The notes under the pieces are model-generated. The model saw only the letters and a list, made by a program, of their open reading frames with translations, searched no databases and had not been told where the DNA came from. The position numbers and the translations under genes were made by a program. This document shows, piece after piece, positions 1 to 8,000 of a stretch of DNA of 64,000 bases. How positions within the stretch are numbered: the stretch's first letter is position 1; the number at the start of each line of letters is the position of its first letter. The stretch is from JABMMZ01 sp964438995 (GTDB lineage Bacteria; Bacteroidota; Bacteroidia; NS11-12g; UBA955), in assembly GCA_964438995.1 (NCBI GenBank), contig CAYTMQ010000009.1:1-64000 (forward strand), read 5' to 3'.

Positions 1-117
1 CAGGTGAGGGATGTGCGCGTAGCGCCCTTTTGACTTTTTTCTTTTGACTTTTTAATTTTTACTTTTTTATCTCGCGTCAGCCCACTATTCCCTATATCCT
101 AATTCCTAAATTCTTAA
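1..117 (+). repeat. Composite hairpin/heptad repeat, copy 1 (variant)
   Basis: A hairpin GCGC-GTA-GCGC lies at 15-25. After a T-rich stretch come the shared words CGCGTCAGCCCACTA and a degenerate CTAA(A/T)TC heptad tail at about 85-113. The opening GGGATGT...GCGCCC and the following TTTGACTTTT resemble the copy at 22182-22290. The tail ends at the stop codon of the minus-strand gene that begins at 872. The left boundary may lie outside the window. Confidence 0.6.
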
Positions 118-872
118 TAACGCCATTCCAATTTAAATTCAATACGTCTAGCAGATATGATTTGATATACTGTTTCGTTTCTCCACCAGATAAAATTTTC
201 TTGTTTGAAATCTTGAGATTTGTATCCAAATTGATAAGAGAAAACATTTCCAGACCTCAATCGATAGGATTTGCCAACTCCAAAACCAAAAGTTAGTCCT
301 CCGTCATTCCCTGTCCTTGGAGAAAGTAAATTCCAAGAATATCCTATATTGCCGTTAAAAAAGACTCTTGCTGGTGCTGGTTTACCTATATAATATCTGC
401 CTTCTAGAGTGGTAGGTGCTAGTATAGTTCCGTAAAAGTCATAAGGGTCAAATCCAAAATTAAACCCATACATGGTGTTTTTTCCATTGGAATTAAGCAT
501 ACTAGCTCGAAAAGTAAAGCTCGATGTAACACCCCAGTCGCCTCCAGAACCAATTGTAAATCCAGGTTGTAGACCTAACGACCAACCTGTATCCAGTAAG
601 TTTTTCTTAACAGGTTTTACTTTGCTTTTAAATGTATTTGTTGAGAACAAAGATTCCGAATACGTAATGTTTACAACATCGCTCATGTTGACTTTACTTT
701 CTAAACCATATTGTCTAATGCTGACAAATGAATCTGGAACTACTTTAACGAGCTCACATTTAATGGTTAAGCCAGATTTAAGTTTTAAAATATACAAATC
801 ATTGTTTTGAGCTTTTGATTCGTTGACGATTAAGAAACAAAAAAATAGCAGAAGTTTTACAAAATTTTTCAT
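114..872 (-). CDS. Putative outer-membrane beta-barrel protein
   Basis: A 252-aa protein starting at the ATG at 870-872, chosen because a clear signal peptide follows (MKNFVKLLLFFCFLIVN, ending near SKAQ). Residues about 25-75 form a small beta-rich region (LKSGLTIKCELVKV...). The rest is Gly- and aromatic-rich with alternating hydrophobic residues and ends in an aromatic residue (KLEWRY), as expected of an outer-membrane barrel inserted by the Bam machinery. No specific family was recognised. A -7 promoter element lies 11 nt upstream and is back to back with the promoter of the divergent LVIVD gene. Its stop codon abuts repeat copy 1. Barrel assignment is inference from composition. Confidence 0.6.
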   Translation of the reverse strand: MKNFVKLLLFFCFLIVNESKAQNNDLYILKLKSGLTIKCELVKVVPDSFVSIRQYGLESKVNMSDVVNITYSESLFSTNTFKSKVKPVKKNLLDTGWSLGLQPGFTIGSGGDWGVTSSFTFRASMLNSNGKNTMYGFNFGFDPYDFYGTILAPTTLEGRYYIGKPAPARVFFNGNIGYSWNLLSPRTGNDGGLTFGFGVGKSYRLRSGNVFSYQFGYKSQDFKQENFIWWRNETVYQIISARRIEFKLEWRY

Positions 873-883
873 TGAGGTTAAGG

Positions 884-891
884 CAAATTTA
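884..891 (-). promoter_or_regulatory. -7 promoter element (TAAATTTG)
   Basis: A minus-strand match to the Bacteroidota sigma-A -7 consensus TAnnTTTG, 11 nt upstream of the barrel protein ATG at 872. It lies only 2 nt from the opposing element at 894-901. Confidence 0.55.
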
Positions 892-893
892 TG

Positions 894-901
894 TAAGTTT
901 G
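894..901 (+). promoter_or_regulatory. -7 promoter element (TAAGTTTG)
   Basis: A plus-strand match to TAnnTTTG, 17 nt upstream of the ATG at 919. With 884-891 it forms a compact divergent promoter pair. Confidence 0.55.
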
Positions 902-918
902 TTTGAAATAAGTAATAT

Positions 919-2136
919 ATGAAATCATTATTTGGTAAATTTATTGTTGCATTCGTTTTAATTGGCTTCCTAAATTCTTGTGAAGACAAGTGTTACTATT
1001 ATCAGGAAGAAGTTGTGTTTACTCCTGTTCTAGAGTCGCTAGCCGATATTAAAAACTCATTTTCTGTGGTTGATGATTACAAAATTGAAAAACCAGGAAA
1101 TATCTACACTTATGGAAAATACTTGTTGGTTGGAGAAAAAACCAAAGGCATTCACATTTTGGACAATACCAATCCTTCAAACCCTACACCTCTAAAATTC
1201 ATCAACCTACATGGTAACTTGAATTTTTCAATCTACAATGATATCATTCTTGCAGATAACGGTCCAGATCTTTTGTCTATTTCATTTTCAGATTTAAACG
1301 ATATTAAAATTGTTAACCGTGCTGAGAATGTTAATACTGAAAATGTAGCTGGTGATAAATTCATCATAGATTACACCAAATCAGTTCAAAAAATAAAAAG
1401 AGAGTGTAACAACGTATCTGATAGAAACGTAGCATTTAGTTCAATGTCAGAAAGTGGTTCTACTTCTCAAACTGGAAAAGGTGGCTCTATGGCCAAGTTT
1501 GCCATCATCAATGATTACTTATACATTGCCAACAGTTCTCAGTTGATTCCAATAAACGTTGCTAATCCATCTAAACCGGTTGTAAATTTGAAAATCGGTT
1601 TATCAGGTGGTAATGTTGAAACCATTTTCCCTTATAAAACATTTTTATATTTAGGTACCTCAAATGGTGTTCTAGTATACAACACAGCTTCTAGCAAAAT
1701 GACACCTTCTTATGTTACTACTTTGTGGCACATAACTGGCTGCGACCCAGTGATAGTGGATAAAGACTATGCATTTTCAACTGTTAGAGGTGGCTCAGTA
1801 TGTAGAACAACAAATATGAGTCAGCTAAATGTATATGATGTTACAAATCCTACCATGAGTCAGTTGGTTAGATCTGATGCAATGATTGAGCCTTATGGTC
1901 TTGGAATCAAAGAAGATTTGTTGTTCATTTGCCAAGGTACTAACGGATTGTACGTATACAATTGGGACATCAATACCCACGAAATATCTTTAAGACACAG
2001 TTATCCTGATATTCATGCATTTGATGTAATCGTAAACGGTTCTACATTAATTGTTACTGCAGATAATGGATTGTTCCAATTTGATATTTCTAGCAAAGAC
2101 AATATTACTTACCTCAGCAAATTAGCTGATTTCTGA
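919..2136 (+). CDS. LVIVD-repeat lipoprotein
   Basis: A 405-aa predicted lipoprotein: a hydrophobic signal (MKSLFGKFIVAFVLIGFLNSC) with the lipobox Cys at residue 21. The body contains repeated beta-propeller-like blades of the LVIVD type (for example TKGIHILDNTNPSNP, LNVYDVTNPTMSQ, NGLYVYNWDIN), so a surface or periplasmic propeller anchored by lipid is likely. Family members are common in Bacteroidota and their function is largely unknown. Single-gene unit: its own promoter upstream and an intrinsic terminator at 2159-2189. Confidence 0.75.
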   Translation: MKSLFGKFIVAFVLIGFLNSCEDKCYYYQEEVVFTPVLESLADIKNSFSVVDDYKIEKPGNIYTYGKYLLVGEKTKGIHILDNTNPSNPTPLKFINLHGNLNFSIYNDIILADNGPDLLSISFSDLNDIKIVNRAENVNTENVAGDKFIIDYTKSVQKIKRECNNVSDRNVAFSSMSESGSTSQTGKGGSMAKFAIINDYLYIANSSQLIPINVANPSKPVVNLKIGLSGGNVETIFPYKTFLYLGTSNGVLVYNTASSKMTPSYVTTLWHITGCDPVIVDKDYAFSTVRGGSVCRTTNMSQLNVYDVTNPTMSQLVRSDAMIEPYGLGIKEDLLFICQGTNGLYVYNWDINTHEISLRHSYPDIHAFDVIVNGSTLIVTADNGLFQFDISSKDNITYLSKLADF

Positions 2137-2158
2137 TAGAAAATTATTTTAAACCTCT

Positions 2159-2189
2159 AAAAGCCTGAATTTACCTTCAGGCTTTTTTT
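2159..2189 (+). terminator. Intrinsic terminator after LVIVD lipoprotein
   Basis: Stem AAAGCCTGAA / TTCAGGCTTT with loop TTTACC, followed by a run of seven T. It separates the lipoprotein gene from hutU. Confidence 0.85.
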
Positions 2190-2255
2190 ATTTATGGTGA
2201 ACAAATTTCAAACTTTTTGGTTTATAAAAATTGTTAATCCCAAATCAAAAAAACG

Positions 2256-2263
2256 TAATTTTG
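2256..2263 (+). promoter_or_regulatory. -7 promoter element of hutU (TAATTTTG)
   Basis: Exact match to TAnnTTTG. A TTG at 2231-2233, 22 nt upstream, could serve as the -33 element. The element ends 6 nt before the hutU ATG at 2270, so the transcript should be leaderless or nearly so. Confidence 0.6.
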
Positions 2264-2269
2264 CATCAA

Positions 2270-3940
2270 ATGAGTATGACAGAATCTTCAAAAGTAATCA
2301 AAGCCCCAACTGGTAACACTTTACATTGTAAAAACTGGGTGACTGAAGCAGCTTATAGAATGTTGATGAACAACTTAGACCCAGATGTGGCTGAAAAGCC
2401 AGAAAATCTTGTGGTATATGGTGGCACTGGTAAAGCTGCAAGAAATTGGGAGAGCTATAACCTTATCGTTAAAGCTTTAGAAGATTTGAATGAAGATGAA
2501 ACTCTATTGGTTCAGTCGGGTAAACCTGTTGGTATTCTTCCAACTCATAAAGATGCTCCAAGAGTATTGATTTCTAATTCTCAATTGGTGCCACATTGGG
2601 CCAACCTTGATTATTTTAGAGAACTTGAAGCTAAAGGACTTATCATGTATGGTCAGATGACTGCTGGTAGCTGGATATACATTGGTTCTCAAGGTATAGT
2701 GCAAGGTACCTACGAAACATTTGCTGAATGCGCTAGACAACATTTTGGAGGAACTTTAAAAGGTACGATTAATGTCACCGCCGGTTTAGGTGGTATGGGT
2801 GGAGCTCAACCTCTTGCCATCACTATGAACGAAGGTGTTTGTCTTGCTGCTGAAATGGAAGAGTGGAGAATCAAAAAACGTTTAGAAACTAGATACCTCG
2901 ATGTCATGACCAAAGAGATTGATCAAGCTATTGATATGGCGCTTAAAGCCAAAGAAGATGGTACAGCCGTTTCTATTGGTGTACATTGCAATGCTGTTGA
3001 TTTGCTAGAGCGACTTAAAGCTAGAAACATTGTTCCTGATACTTTAACCGACCAAACTTCAGCTCACGATCCACTTGTTGGATATTTCCCAGAAGGATAT
3101 GATGTTGAAAGTGCTGATAGATTGAGAAAAATGGATCCTACTAGGTACGTTGAAGAGAGCTATTCTACTATGGTCCATCATGTAAAATTGATGATAGAGT
3201 TTCAAACAAAAGGCTCAATCGTTTTCGATTACGGTAACAATCTTAGAGGTAGAGCTTTAGAAAAAGGCCTTACAAATGCATTTGATTTTCCAGGCTTTGT
3301 GCCAGCGTTTATTCGTCCACAATTCTGCGAAGGTCGTGGTCCGTTTAGATGGGTTGCTCTATCTGGTGATCCTGAAGACATCTATGCAACTGATAGAAAA
3401 ATACTTGAACTTTTCCCTGAAGATGAAGGTTTGAAAAGATGGATAAAAATGGCTCAAGAGAAAATTGAGTTTCAAGGATTGCCTGCTAGAATATGCTGGT
3501 TAGGTCAGGGTCAGAGAGAAAAAGCTGGTTTAGCCTTCAACGAAATGGTTAAAAACGGTGAGGTGTCTGCTCCAATTGTTATTGGAAGAGATCACTTAGA
3601 TACAGGCTCTGTAGCTTCTCCAAATAGAGAAACTGAAGCCATGAAAGATGGTAGCGATGCCATAGCAGATTGGCCAGTATTAAACGCATTGATAAATACC
3701 GCTGGCGGTGCATCATGGGTAAGCTTACACCATGGTGGTGGCGTTGGTATTGGTTATAGTATTCACGCAGGTATGGTAATAGTTGCTGATGGTACAGAAG
3801 ATGCAGCATCTAGATTGAAACGTGTCTTGCACAACGACCCAGCTATGGGTGTTATCAGACACGCTGACGCTGGTTATGATATTGCAAAAGATACCGCAAG
3901 AGCTCATCGTTTGGATATCAAAGAAAGACTTAATAAGTAA
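2270..3940 (+). CDS. hutU: Urocanate hydratase
   Basis: Converts urocanate to imidazolonepropionate, step two of histidine degradation, in the cytoplasm with tightly bound NAD+. The N-terminal region has the urocanase signature VVYGGTGKAARNWESYN (about 49-65), a Gly-rich NAD site GLGGMGGAQPLA (about 172-183), FDYGNNLRG (about 320) and the conserved Cys region FCEGRGPFRW (about 351). The ATG at 2270 was chosen over a TTG at 2231 because it gives 556 residues, the usual length, and because the promoter element lies between the two. murB follows after 5 nt. The partner hutH lies 13 kb away at 16817, and other hut genes are not in the window. Confidence 0.97.
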   Translation: MSMTESSKVIKAPTGNTLHCKNWVTEAAYRMLMNNLDPDVAEKPENLVVYGGTGKAARNWESYNLIVKALEDLNEDETLLVQSGKPVGILPTHKDAPRVLISNSQLVPHWANLDYFRELEAKGLIMYGQMTAGSWIYIGSQGIVQGTYETFAECARQHFGGTLKGTINVTAGLGGMGGAQPLAITMNEGVCLAAEMEEWRIKKRLETRYLDVMTKEIDQAIDMALKAKEDGTAVSIGVHCNAVDLLERLKARNIVPDTLTDQTSAHDPLVGYFPEGYDVESADRLRKMDPTRYVEESYSTMVHHVKLMIEFQTKGSIVFDYGNNLRGRALEKGLTNAFDFPGFVPAFIRPQFCEGRGPFRWVALSGDPEDIYATDRKILELFPEDEGLKRWIKMAQEKIEFQGLPARICWLGQGQREKAGLAFNEMVKNGEVSAPIVIGRDHLDTGSVASPNRETEAMKDGSDAIADWPVLNALINTAGGASWVSLHHGGGVGIGYSIHAGMVIVADGTEDAASRLKRVLHNDPAMGVIRHADAGYDIAKDTARAHRLDIKERLNK

Positions 3941-3945
3941 TTCTT

Positions 3946-4959
3946 ATTTCGATACAACACAACATATCTTTAAAACCCTATAACACATTCGGACTGGATG
4001 TAAAAGCTTCTGCATTCTCAGAAATAAGGTCGCTTGCCGAATTAAAACAGTTACTTACAGAAACCGAACATGAACAGATGATGTTCTTAGGTGGTGGAAG
4101 TAATGTATTGTTCTGTAAGGATTATGAAGGTCTAGTTATTAAAAACAGCATTAAAGGTATTCAGCTTGTTAGTGAAGATGAAAAGCATGTTGTTATCAAA
4201 TCATACAGTGGCGAAGTATGGCATGATTTGGTGATGCATTGCGTTGAACACAACTGGGGAGGAATAGAAAATCTATCGTTAATACCTGGAACTGTAGGTG
4301 CAGCTCCAATGCAAAATATCGGTGCTTATGGTGTAGAACTTGAAAAAGTATTCGTAGAACTAGAAGCATTTAATTTACATACATTCGAATTGGAACGATT
4401 TACCAAGTCGCAATGTAATTTTGGATATAGAGAAAGTGTGTTCAAACGGGCGCTTAAAAATCAGTATTTCATTTATTCTGTCACCTTGGTTTTGACCAAG
4501 AATGGGAAAGTGAATTGTGAATATGGTGATATCTTACAGGTTCTAAAAGACAAGGGACTAGATGAAGCAACCGCAAGTATCAAAGATGTTTCAGATGCTG
4601 TAATTCAAATAAGAAGTAGCAAATTGCCCGACCCAAAAGTACTTGGTAATAGTGGTTCTTTTTTTAAGAATCCTGTAATTGATCCCACTTTGTTTGATTC
4701 GCTGAAGTCTGATTATCCAGATATCAAAGGATTCCCTCAAGAACACGGAGTAAAAGTACCTGCAGCTTGGCTAATTGAAAACTGTGGTTGGAAGGGTAAA
4801 CGCATTGGCGAAACAGGTTCGCATGCAAAACAAGCGCTAGTGCTTGTAAACTATGGCAACGCCACTGGTAATGAAGTTTATCAATTGGCGCTAGATATCA
4901 TTAAGAGTGTTAAAGATAAATTTGATATCCAACTCGAACCAGAGGTAAACATTATTTAA
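3946..4959 (+). CDS. murB: UDP-N-acetylenolpyruvoylglucosamine reductase, non-ATG start
   Basis: FAD- and NADPH-dependent reduction making UDP-MurNAc for peptidoglycan. Visible motifs: SLKPYNTFGLDVKA (about 9-22), FLGGGSNVLF (about 46-55, FAD site), NIGAYGVEL (about 123), SGSFFKNPV (about 235, containing the catalytic Ser) and a terminal LEPEV. The first ATG in frame is at 4078, but 44 conserved codons precede it, including the NTFG motif. Between the in-frame stop at 3934 and those codons there is no ATG, GTG or TTG. The best candidate is ATT at 3946 (alternatives ATT 3940, ATA 3952), giving 337 residues, the normal family length. It sits 5 nt after the hutU stop, so coupled translation is plausible. 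A terminator follows at 5034. Confidence 0.9.
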   Translation: MSIQHNISLKPYNTFGLDVKASAFSEIRSLAELKQLLTETEHEQMMFLGGGSNVLFCKDYEGLVIKNSIKGIQLVSEDEKHVVIKSYSGEVWHDLVMHCVEHNWGGIENLSLIPGTVGAAPMQNIGAYGVELEKVFVELEAFNLHTFELERFTKSQCNFGYRESVFKRALKNQYFIYSVTLVLTKNGKVNCEYGDILQVLKDKGLDEATASIKDVSDAVIQIRSSKLPDPKVLGNSGSFFKNPVIDPTLFDSLKSDYPDIKGFPQEHGVKVPAAWLIENCGWKGKRIGETGSHAKQALVLVNYGNATGNEVYQLALDIIKSVKDKFDIQLEPEVNII

Positions 4960-5033
4960 TAGCTAAATTACATCAAAATTACTATCAATTCAACCTCCGA
5001 CGTTGGAACCTCCTATATCGAAAGTAATTTATT

Positions 5034-5073
5034 AAAAAATCCCGCAGAAAATCGAGTTCCTGCGGGATTTTTT
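5034..5073. terminator. Bidirectional intrinsic terminator
   Basis: Stem AATCCCGCAG / CTGCGGGATT flanked by an A-run on the left and a T-run on the right, between the convergent murB and the PKD protein gene. It can serve both strands. Confidence 0.85.
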
Positions 5074-5089
5074 ATGTTTATCATCAGAT

Positions 5090-8000
5090 TTAATCGACGA
5101 CGATTAATCTGGTGTTTCCTACAATTCTGCCATCTTTATTGATACGTATAAAATATAAACCTTGTGCTAAATTGTTGACATCAACTATAATGTCGCCTGA
5201 GCGTTGCACTTCGTTTATGGTCTTCAATACTCTACCATTTACATCGATGATATCAAAACTCACTTGCATAGGTTCATCCATAAACTGATAATTGATGTGC
5301 ACCTTGTCATTGCTAGGATTTGGATATACCATCAAATTGAATTGCTCAACTGTGTTGACCAATATGTTTGTGTTAGAATCACATGGAGGCAGAGCAATGC
5401 AAACATCTCTCCAACAAGTCTTGCCAGTGCTTACCTCAGTTAATAACACTTTAAAGCAAATGATTTGATTCGCAGGAGCGAGGTCGGTAAACATTGTATT
5501 AACATTCTGCATACCTGGAGCAATTGGATTCGGACTTATTGGTCCGAATGTGCCAGCTGCAATAGGAGGGATGCTTACAGTTGCTGGACCAGCAAATGGA
5601 TTTAAAATGGTTAAGTCTACATCATACGTCCAAACACCCAACTCTTTCATGTGGCAATGCGCACATTCTCCGTAAACACCAATTTTACAACTGTCTTTGC
5701 ACGGTTTGTATTCTGTCTTCAATGAATCTTTACAAACCTTTCCAGTAACTGGATCATAGATATAAAGATACATTGTTATAAAGCTTGAAGTCGGTGCTAA
5801 ATCCGTATAAGTGTAACAAACAGTTTGTGTACCATTGTTAACAGTAACTGGATTTACAGTAAAGGTTGAACTCGGTGCTGAGATAGTCAATGTAGAACCA
5901 TTGCTTCCACTCCAATTAATGCTCAGACACATATAGTATTGAGGATTTCCTCCAGCATCTTGACCAATGCAATCAAATCTTGCAACCTTAGAGCCAATCT
6001 TACAATCTTTCTGACCGCATGGAGGCAATTTGATACAAACGGTGGTATCGCAAATTTGGTCTTGATTTGTAATGGTTATTGTAAAACATGCAACGGTGTC
6101 TTGTGGTGGAGTATCTTCAAAATTAGCTGTGATATTGTTTATACCTGCAGCCAATGTTACCGGTGTTACTCCCGTTAATGTGCCATTTGGTGAAGTGATA
6201 CTTAAAGTAGCTCCAGCTCCTAAAGTATTGTTGATTTGCAAATTCAAACTATATGTTTGATTGCCCATCTCACTTACTGGTCCGCAATCTATTTTAACAC
6301 TTGCATTAAAAATACAACCTCCACATTTGACGAAATCTATATTGATGTCTTCTGAAATGTCGGTACAACCTGCCGCAGTTGTTATTTGTAAATTGTAGGT
6401 TCCTGATTGATATAATGGAACATGGAATGTATCGCTGGTTGCCCATGCAATAGGTGTGTTGTTAAAGAACCATTGATAAGTCGCATAGCCTTTTGGTCCA
6501 TGCCACACCAAACTGGTAACAGTATCACAAATGTCATAACATCCAGTCATCAATCCACAAAAGTCTGGTAATGGATTTACAACAGTTGAAGCTTGTGCTT
6601 GACAACCATTGGTATCTGTAACTGTTACAGTGTAAATGTTAGGTACACCTGTGTATATTGAATCGTTTGTTTGACCATTGTTCCAATAATAACCAGTAAT
6701 TGGTGATGTACTGCTTGCGATTAATAAATTGTTAGTGCCAGCACATAAAACTGGAGGAGCTGTAATGGTAACATTTGGATTGCCATACAATGTTAAATCC
6801 AATGTATCGCTTCCGTAACAAGTATCCGGACTCATAACATTGACGATCAATTGATGTGGTCCTAGTGGTAAACTATATGTACCAATGTTGATGGTATTAG
6901 AATTGTTGAATTGGAAAGCACCATCGAAATACCAATCAAAAACTGCACCTGGTATATTAGGGTAGTTGGCAACAAAGGTGTAGTTGTTGTTCTCGCATAT
7001 AGACTTTGGTCCTATGATGTTAGGTTTAGGTCTAGTTTTGGCCAATACGTTGACATTGCCAGATTTGAAGAAACAGCCTTTAGAGTCGGTTATTTCTATA
7101 TTATAATTGCCAGTTTGCAATGCCCATATTACTGGAGTTGTCTGTAAAGTTGACCATAAATAATTGTAAGCAGGATAGCCGCCTGTTCCATTTGCTGTTA
7201 GTTTGACACTGTCACCTTCACAGAATTTTAATGGTCCGCCTGCTGTAATACTGCCATTTAAAGTATTAGGCAATACTCTTACATTTCTTCTAGCAGTATC
7301 TCTACAACCTAGAGAGTTGACTATTGTTAATGTCGCCAAATAGTTACCAGGATTGGTATATGTTCTAATTGGATTGGTTAAAAGTGAACTTGATCCATCT
7401 CCAAATGTCCAACTTGAACTCAAACCTGTTCCCGTACTTGTATTGGTAAATTGAACAGGCGTGTTTTGACATACTGAATCATTTACAGTAAACGAAGCAT
7501 TTGGCAATGGAGGTATCACCACTGTTTTTGTGAAAGTACATGTGCCTCCAACTGTTAATGAAACTGTATATGTGCCCGGAGTCAAATTAAAGACTGGGTT
7601 TTTAAGTGTGCTCGTTAATGCTCCTGGATTTACTAACCACGACCAACTTGGTGCTGGATAACCTGCAAGAACTTTGGTTGTATTGACAAATTTAACAGGA
7701 ACTGTAGTTGCATAATTTACGCAATAAATAGAGTCAAAGAAATTAGGGACATATTTTACTGTATCAACCTTATACATACATACAGTGCAATAGCCTGTTC
7801 CCGCAAAATTTGGAACATCGGCACACAATTTTACTCTGTAATAACCAGGCTCTGTAAAGGTATGTGACACTGGAGTTCCTGAAGCGCCACCTGGATTATA
7901 AGGGTCATCAAAATTCCAAGACAAATTGATGACACCAGAGGATGTTACTGCTACAAAACTATCGGTATTACATCCTAATCTATATCTGTTGTATGTTAAT

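Noticed and set aside
472..810. Plus-strand reading frame of 112 codons opposite the barrel protein gene
   Set aside because: It lies wholly antisense to a gene with a signal peptide and barrel pattern. Its own sequence shows no domain or composition typical of a protein.
3941..4077. Frameshift or truncation of murB
   Set aside because: The 44 codons upstream of the first ATG are in the same frame and encode conserved MurB residues. Only the start codon is unusual, so a frameshift is not needed.
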